Part shown: positions 58,800-64,000 of the stretch, one piece after another | Position numbering within the stretch: position 1 is the first letter of the stretch | How the letters are laid out: every line of letters starts with the position of its first letter | NCBI RefSeq assembly: GCF_002288925.2 | Contig: NW_022098076.1 | Span: 91,109,933-91,173,932 of the forward strand | Length of the DNA stretch: 64,000 nt | Direction of reading: 5' to 3' | Origin: Delphinapterus leucas | Taxonomy: Eukaryota; Chordata; Mammalia; Artiodactyla; Monodontidae | Notes under the pieces: model-generated | Seen by the model: the letters and a program-made list of their open reading frames with translations, nothing else | Databases searched by the model: none | What the model was told of the DNA's origin: nothing | Program-made: the position numbers and the translations under genes

Positions 58800-59125
58800 A
58801 CAAATTTGTCTTCACTTATTATTCATGAAAGAAAGTCCTTTGTAAATCCCAAATTAACAATTTCTCATTTAAAGATGGGCAATTATCATTCTTTTCTCGC
58901 AATTTATAGCTTTCAAAATCCTGAAATAGGAAAATTATTGTGGGCAAAAATTCCAGCCGTAGTCATGGAAAACGGAAATGCACTTCAAAACTATTGATAA
59001 AGGTTTTTCAATGATCAATAGTTTAAAGCCCCAAAGTAATCACATACATGTATGTTAAATAATTGCTTTGGTAACACAAATATTCTGAATGATCGCGTGA
59101 AGGTCTGTGGTCATTCTGCATGTGG
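58800..59125. promoter_or_regulatory. Candidate conserved enhancer with an inverted repeat
   Basis: This AT-rich, repeat-free block holds 11-bp inverted arms AAACTATTGAT (58988) and ATCAATAGTTT (59014), with a 15-nt spacer. Each arm contains a CUT/ONECUT-like ATCAATA core. SOX-like 'ccaaattaacaatttctc' and homeodomain-like 'gggcaattatcattc' lie upstream. Confidence 0.45.
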
Positions 59126-60940
59126 GTGGCACCGTGCCCCAAGTTACTGGCAAACCAAATGACGAGTCTGGCGAGATTTCACCCAGCTCAGAGATTCTTT
59201 GCCTAAGCACAGCGACAACAATGCTTTTAAAATGCTTATCTTAGTTTTCACAGTGCTCGGGTTCTTGCCAGTTTTCTAAATAATCCCACCAGGCTCCTCT
59301 GGAGGGAGATGGGTGTCCGTACCAAGAAGGAACTGTGCGAATATGAGGAATGATTCAGGCCCTTCTGAAAAGAGACTTCACATCGTTATCCGTAATTTAC
59401 ACCTTCATTGAGACCTCCTCTGTCGGGTTTTGTGCAGAAGAACAAGTTAGACCTGGAGTCCTGCCTCCACCCCAGGCCAGCCTCCGGGACCCCCGACTCC
59501 AGGGCTAAGATATCACAGCAGATCCGATCAGATAGTACATGTGGGTCACTGAAGTCATTTGGTGTCATGGAGAAGAATCGAGTTGCGATAGCCTTCATGG
59601 GTTGAAGAGCTGTCTCCTGCTGCAGCCCATTCAGCTGTCTCCTCCCCACAGACTCCGGGGCCCTCGAGGACAGAAGGTGCTGGTGCGAGACTTGAAACCC
59701 ATTTACCAAGTGAGCGAAGAGGGTGCTGCGGACTCCAGGCCATCTCCACAAAGGACAGGGTTGAACAATGGCCTCAGCGGCAGCAGGACAAACCTGGGTT
59801 GGGCCGGTGGAAGGGCAGTCACCGAGGAGCTTGAGGTCACACAGCAGACCCCAACCCAGAGGAGGAGCTGCAGAGGCAGAAGGGCAGCCCTTGGTTCCGT
59901 CCAGCTTTCAGCTGGGGAACCTGCCTCTGTTCCGATACAAATGGAAACAGTGGCAAATACTGGCTCCCTGTGTGCCCCAGCTCTGCCCAGTGCCCTTTTG
60001 CCCACATCAGCTTTGGTTGGAGAGTTAAACCCCCAAGCGTGGGAACCCAGGTGGTCTGCATTCAAAACTGTGCACCGAGGCCCTAAATGGGCTGGTGCTG
60101 AGGCCCTGATGTTACCACGCACTTCATCTGTGTTTCATCATGAACCTCCCCAGAAACCAAGACAACGTGGAGTTTGGAACCTTGTGCCAGGTCATCACGT
60201 GGAGGAACAGCGGTTTAGATGGGGAAGTGGTTTGGTCAAGGTTAGCGAGGGGAGCTCCTATTGGGGTGTGACTTCCCTCCAGTGTTCTCCACACTGCTCT
60301 GCGCCCCGTCTCTGGAAGATCCACCCAATTCCATCTGAAGATGACGGACTCTTTATCCGAAGAAAAAGGGAAGCTTGAAACAGGGCCAGGCATCTCCAGC
60401 CCCATCCTACCATCCCATAAGCAGCAGCAAGGGTGCTCGAAGCTCTGACTCACCAGCCCTTCCCCACCACCAGCCTTGCCCCAAAAGGCCAATACCTGAG
60501 CCCTGGCTCCCAACGCTGGGGGCTGCTGTGTGTGCCAATGGCCTTGGCCTCAGCACCCAAAGCTTTTGGATGGAGCGATCAGATTTTGGGGTGATCCAGG
60601 ACCCACTGCAAGCGACACCCTGACTGGAGCCACTTCCCTCAGTCTGGCTGCTACATCTGCAGATAGGGAGCCTCCCCCTGTGTTCCCAGTAACTGTGAGA
60701 TGAGTAGGCAGGTAAAGCACTGGGTACAGGGTGGTGGTGTCTTTCCTGTTCCTACGTGCACCTTAGGCTCCAGCTACCTGTCTGGCCCTATGGGCGAGGC
60801 GCCCCAGAAACTTCCATACAGAACAAACTGGCCTGGGTTCTGACAGCCTGGGCTGCACCCTGCCTCTGCCTGCAGGGAGGCCCAGTCCAAGCTGGGCTGG
60901 GGGCAGCTCCTCTCGGTTTCCTTCTGCGCTGTGGCCGGGC
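59126..60940. other. Intergenic stretch, nothing firm
   Basis: No repeat family is called with confidence (a MIR-like patch around 59790-59850 is ambiguous). The 279-codon frame at 59539-60378 shows no domain, no homologous pattern and no splice context, so I do not call a gene. Confidence 0.5.
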
Positions 60941-60959
60941 TGGGCTTTTGTCATTCAGA

Positions 60960-62500
60960 GCCCGGGCCGCGCTCCCTCCCTGGGGTCAGGCGGCCACTTG
61001 CAAATCCCCAAGGCGCTCAGCTTGCTGCAGGGTCCCCGCTGCCGAGCCAGGTGCGTCTGCGGAAGTCGGGCTGGGGGCGCGGAGAGGGGGGACGGGTGGG
61101 CTGAGGGATCTGAGTCGGCCCGAGCGCGGGCCGGGGGGCCGACTTAATGGGATCTGGTCGGTGTAATCTCATTTCAGCTTTTGTCATTCGGGCGGCCGAG
61201 GAGCCCGAGATGGGGGGCCGAGCCCTTTAAGAGGACGCGCGGCCACACCAGAGCGGGACAGGCATGACAAAGGCGCGGGATGCAGTGGCGGGAAATAAAG
61301 AGATGAGGCTGGGGGTGGAGCGCCCAGCGTGACGTCTGCCCCCCAGGCCGGGCTCTGCCCCCGGCTTCTTCCGGCTGCGGGCGCGCCTTTGAATGGGCCC
61401 CCAGCTTGGAACTCCGGGCCCGGGAGCCTGTCCCCGGCAAGGTCGCGCGGGGCCGGGAACCGCACGCGGGCCGACGGCCTCCCTGCCTCCTCGGAACCGC
61501 GGGGTCCGATCGCGACCTCCTTCCTCTCTCCCTCGAGGCCTAGGGGACGCCGACGGTTCGGGCAGAACTAGGGTCTCCCCGCGCTTTGGCCGGAGCTGCG
61601 CCGGCCTCATTTTCCTCTCCCTGGTCCGGTGTGTGGCCCGGCTCCGGGCCGGGTCTGCTCGGCGGACGGCGGTAGATCCGGCCCCCCAGCTGTGTGTGTT
61701 GGGGGAGCTCCTAGAGGAGGAGGCGGGGTGGACTTCGGGGGCGGGGAGGGGCGCAGCCCAGAGTCCAGACCCGGGAGAGCTCCAAGGCCGGCGTGGGGTG
61801 GGGGGGAGGACGTCATCCCAGAGATCAGAAAGGTTAGGGGTGTGTGCGGAGAGGTCAAAGGGGACGGAGTGCACTAGAGGTTGGGAGGTGGAGGCCAGAG
61901 ACCAGACCCGGGGGCCTCCACGCAGTGGGACAGGAGTGGAGGTAGAGGTCCGAGGCGCAGGCCCGGCTTCCCGCGGGGGAAGGTGCAGTGCGCGCCCCCG
62001 AACGGCTCCTCCAGCGGGGTCTCGGCTTCTCCAGCGGGGTCTCGGCTTCTCCAGCGGGGTCGGACTCTTGGCTCTCCACGATCCAGGAATTCCGAGAAAC
62101 TCGGCAAAGCGGGCTTAGACGTTGAGAGGGGGATCGCACAACTACACACATGCTAACACTCTCCACGCGCTCACACACCCGCCCACACTCACACCCTTGC
62201 TCATCACACAGCCGACTCCGCGCGGAGGGACACCCTCGCAGGGAACTTTGGCTCAGAGCTAGACATCTGAGCGCCGGCTGGAAGGGTTGGGGTCGAGGGG
62301 CGGCATTCCTTGGTCTGGTGGGGCGGTTTTTGGAATCCAGACCCGGCCTTGATGCGCAGCAGCGCCGGTGCCTGTGGCGCCTCTCGCCCCACCTGCACGG
62401 AACTTCGTAGGGCTTCCAGAGTTTCGGGCCTCTCCTCTCCTCTCCGGGCAGAGCCGGCGGTGCGCGCCCCACCTCCGATGCAAGCGGATCGGTCCAGAGT
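60960..62500. promoter_or_regulatory. CpG island, probably associated with the neighbouring homeobox locus
   Basis: CpG density and GC content rise sharply, most strongly from 61070 to 62110 ('cgcgcggggccgggaaccgc'-type sequence). There is an AT-richer island-like core with 'gatctggtcggtgtaatctc' at 61150. Such islands surround developmental transcription-factor genes and can be promoters of noncoding transcripts. The next gene in mammalian synteny is GBX2, but no homeobox exon is seen here. Confidence 0.7.
62008..62060. repeat. 20-bp tandem repeat in the CpG island
   Basis: The unit CTCCAGCGGGGTCTCGGCTT is repeated about 2.6 times with almost no change. Confidence 0.95.
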
Positions 62501-62609
62501 GCTGGCAGGAGACCCTGGGCCCAGTTACCCTGGTCCAATGCCCATCGAAGGGAATGTGCTCCCAGACCTTTCCCCAAAGCCAGAGAGGGTGGAAGTCAGC
62601 TTAGGTCTC

Positions 62610-62830
62610 ACTTCTGAACTGTTCAAACCAGCAATCAATTTTTATGACGTAATTTATAATTTATGCAGGTTGTCTTCATACATATGGTGTTGCTTTTGTG
62701 TGTCGGGGTTTCAGGTGCTTTATTACTCTGACGGTGTGATTTGCATTCATGTTCGGTTACCAAGATCATATTTCTCCTGTTTACACCATAAGGGGCCGAA
62801 ATGAAGATTAATGCCACCTCCCTTTGCCCG
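62610..62830. promoter_or_regulatory. Candidate conserved enhancer with POU octamer and CRE/ATF site
   Basis: The block has a perfect octamer ATTTGCAT at 62739, TGACGTAA at 62645 and the AT-rich 'aatttataatttatgcagg', all at the edge of the CpG island and free of repeats. 'gaaatgaagattaatgccac' adds an ATTA core. Confidence 0.5.
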
Positions 62831-63369
62831 GCAACCCCTTCCCGGCAGACCCCAGACCTCGGCTCCCCTCTAGACCTCAGAGCCCGGCATCCAGCTTTGG
62901 CAGAAAGAGGCCCCGCTGTGCCCTGGCTGTGTGGGAAGCCCTGGCACATCAGAGGGTGCAAGCGGACCACCTGTTCCTGCTGTGCGTGCCTGGGCAGAGG
63001 CCTGGGGTCTCCCGGGACAGAAATAGGGGCACATACACAAAAGTGTCCTCGCCAGGGAGGCTGAGCGCGGACACGCCACTAGGCCGTGTGGTCACCCAAG
63101 CCTCCTGCAGGTGACAAGAGAAGGCAACCGACTCTGTGGCCAAGGCCGCGGAATGCGCGGCGCTCCAACCACTAGAGACCCCTACTCGGGACCGCCACAG
63201 GGAGCTGAGAAGGCCCCGAGGTGAGAATCAGGCGGTGGTCAGATCCTGAGGCCGCCAGAGTGTCCCTCCCAGCTTCCAGTGCACCCAGCAGAACCCTCTG
63301 CCAAGGAGGACAGAGCGCCGCTCTGCTTGGGACAGGCCCGGTGCTGGAGGGAGTGGCCCGGAGGTCCTG
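62831..63369. other. Intergenic GC-rich stretch, nothing recognised
   Basis: No repeat, exon or strong motif cluster. Moderate CpG content continues from the island. Confidence 0.5.
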
Positions 63370-63440
63370 TTCGAGGCTTGCTAGACACAGCTGAAATGAT
63401 TAAGCCAATTAAGCTCGAACAAACAGATGCAAGACCGAGC
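63370..63440. promoter_or_regulatory. Short homeodomain/NK-type site cluster
   Basis: ATTAAGCCAATTAAG at 63399 gives two NK/homeodomain-like cores. E-boxes CAGCTG (63388) and CAGATG lie within 45 bp. Likely a conserved core, by composition only. Confidence 0.35.
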
Positions 63441-63580
63441 CGGCACTGACCCTGAGAGAAAGGGTGGAATGCAGGTGCTCCGGCCAGCTACACGCCTCGT
63501 GCGGACTGGCCGGCGCGCAGACAGCCGTAGAATCGGGATGTTCCGCCAGGCAAACCTGGTCTTGAGAGGCCTAGAAGGCC

Positions 63581-63641
63581 ACCCCACCCCCCCACCGCCC
63601 CCTCACCCCCCCCCCCCCACCTCACCCTCACCCCACCCCCT
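63581..63641. repeat. C-rich low-complexity tract
   Basis: Runs of up to 13 C's alternate with CCCTCA and CCCACC units. The tract has i-motif or quadruplex potential and is a likely weak point for sequence accuracy. Confidence 0.93.
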
Positions 63642-64000
63642 TTAGCTGAAAAGTCCCTGCGAAATACCACCCTGGAGCTGAGGACTGGGTGGCAAAAACT
63701 GGGCACAGAAGCATGTGCTGAGTCTCAACAATTCCACCACAGGGTTGGGGTGGGAAAGTCCAAGCCCTGGTGCTCCGAGGGTTTCTCCCAGCCCCAGTGG
63801 GGAGCAGGGGCAGGAGGTTGTTTAAGGCCCAAGACCAATCTAAGAGGGCCCAGCCCTCAGAACGTGGAGACGTGGCTGCAGGATTTCAACGTACCCTCAG
63901 TTCTGCAAAGGCCAGGGGCACCCAGCTCCCCGAGGCTAGGGGCTAGGGCTGGGGCTGGGTGACTATTCCCCCACGCCCCCCACCCCCAGCCCCCAGGATC
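63642..64000. other. Right-edge intergenic stretch
   Basis: GC-rich, unique-looking sequence without a recognised element. Confidence 0.5.

Noticed and set aside
59539..60378. 279-codon open frame
   Set aside because: No domain, biased composition and no splice context. Not called as a gene or pseudogene.
61227..62577. Several 200-240 codon frames on both strands of the CpG island
   Set aside because: GC-rich DNA lacks stop codons by chance. The proteins are Arg/Pro/Gly-rich and show no homeodomain or other motif.
60960..64000. GBX2 coding exon
   Set aside because: It is expected by synteny, but no homeodomain signature (such as a KIWFQNRR helix) is present in any frame, so the gene must lie outside the window.

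Overview
This window is mammalian nuclear DNA, and the dispersed repeats point to a cetacean (whale or dolphin). Many tRNA-derived SINEs carry the head 'gggcttccctggtggcgcag', the CHR family of the whale/hippo/ruminant lineage. The short L1 3' ends are of cetartiodactyl type. I saw no BovB or Bov-tA copies, which argues against a ruminant. The assignment rests on recognised repeat consensus, not on a database search.

One protein-coding gene is supported: the 3' end of AGAP1 (centaurin-gamma 2, an Arf GTPase-activating protein) on the + strand. Positions 1-27632 lie in its penultimate intron. The penultimate coding exon is 27633-27888, the last intron is 27889-30366, and the last coding exon is 30367-30570, ending in a TGA. 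A very long 3' UTR follows to about 38378, with poly(A) signals at 38156 and 38353. The two exons encode the end of the ArfGAP region, the ankyrin repeats and the C-terminal tail.

From about 38.4 kb to the end the window looks intergenic. The part from 38.4 to 57.2 kb is repeat-dense: L1, L2, MIR, a solo LTR, several SINEs and a 0.5-kb CA-rich minisatellite. From 57.2 kb onward repeats thin out. A GC-rich CpG island (about 61.0-62.5 kb) and AT-rich blocks with homeodomain and POU sites appear. In other mammals the homeobox gene GBX2 lies next beyond AGAP1, so this is probably its flank, but no GBX2 coding exon is visible here.

The most interesting non-genic content is a series of repeat-free, TAAT/CpG-bearing blocks in the AGAP1 intron, the 3' UTR and the intergenic part. 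They look like developmental enhancers (candidate conserved noncoding elements), as expected near a homeobox gene. A 450-bp, roughly 97.6% identical direct duplication (2392-2841 and 9712-10162) is the clearest structural oddity. I found no prokaryotic-style system, CRISPR array, tRNA gene or convincing new protein gene, and most long open frames are chance frames in GC-rich or repetitive DNA.
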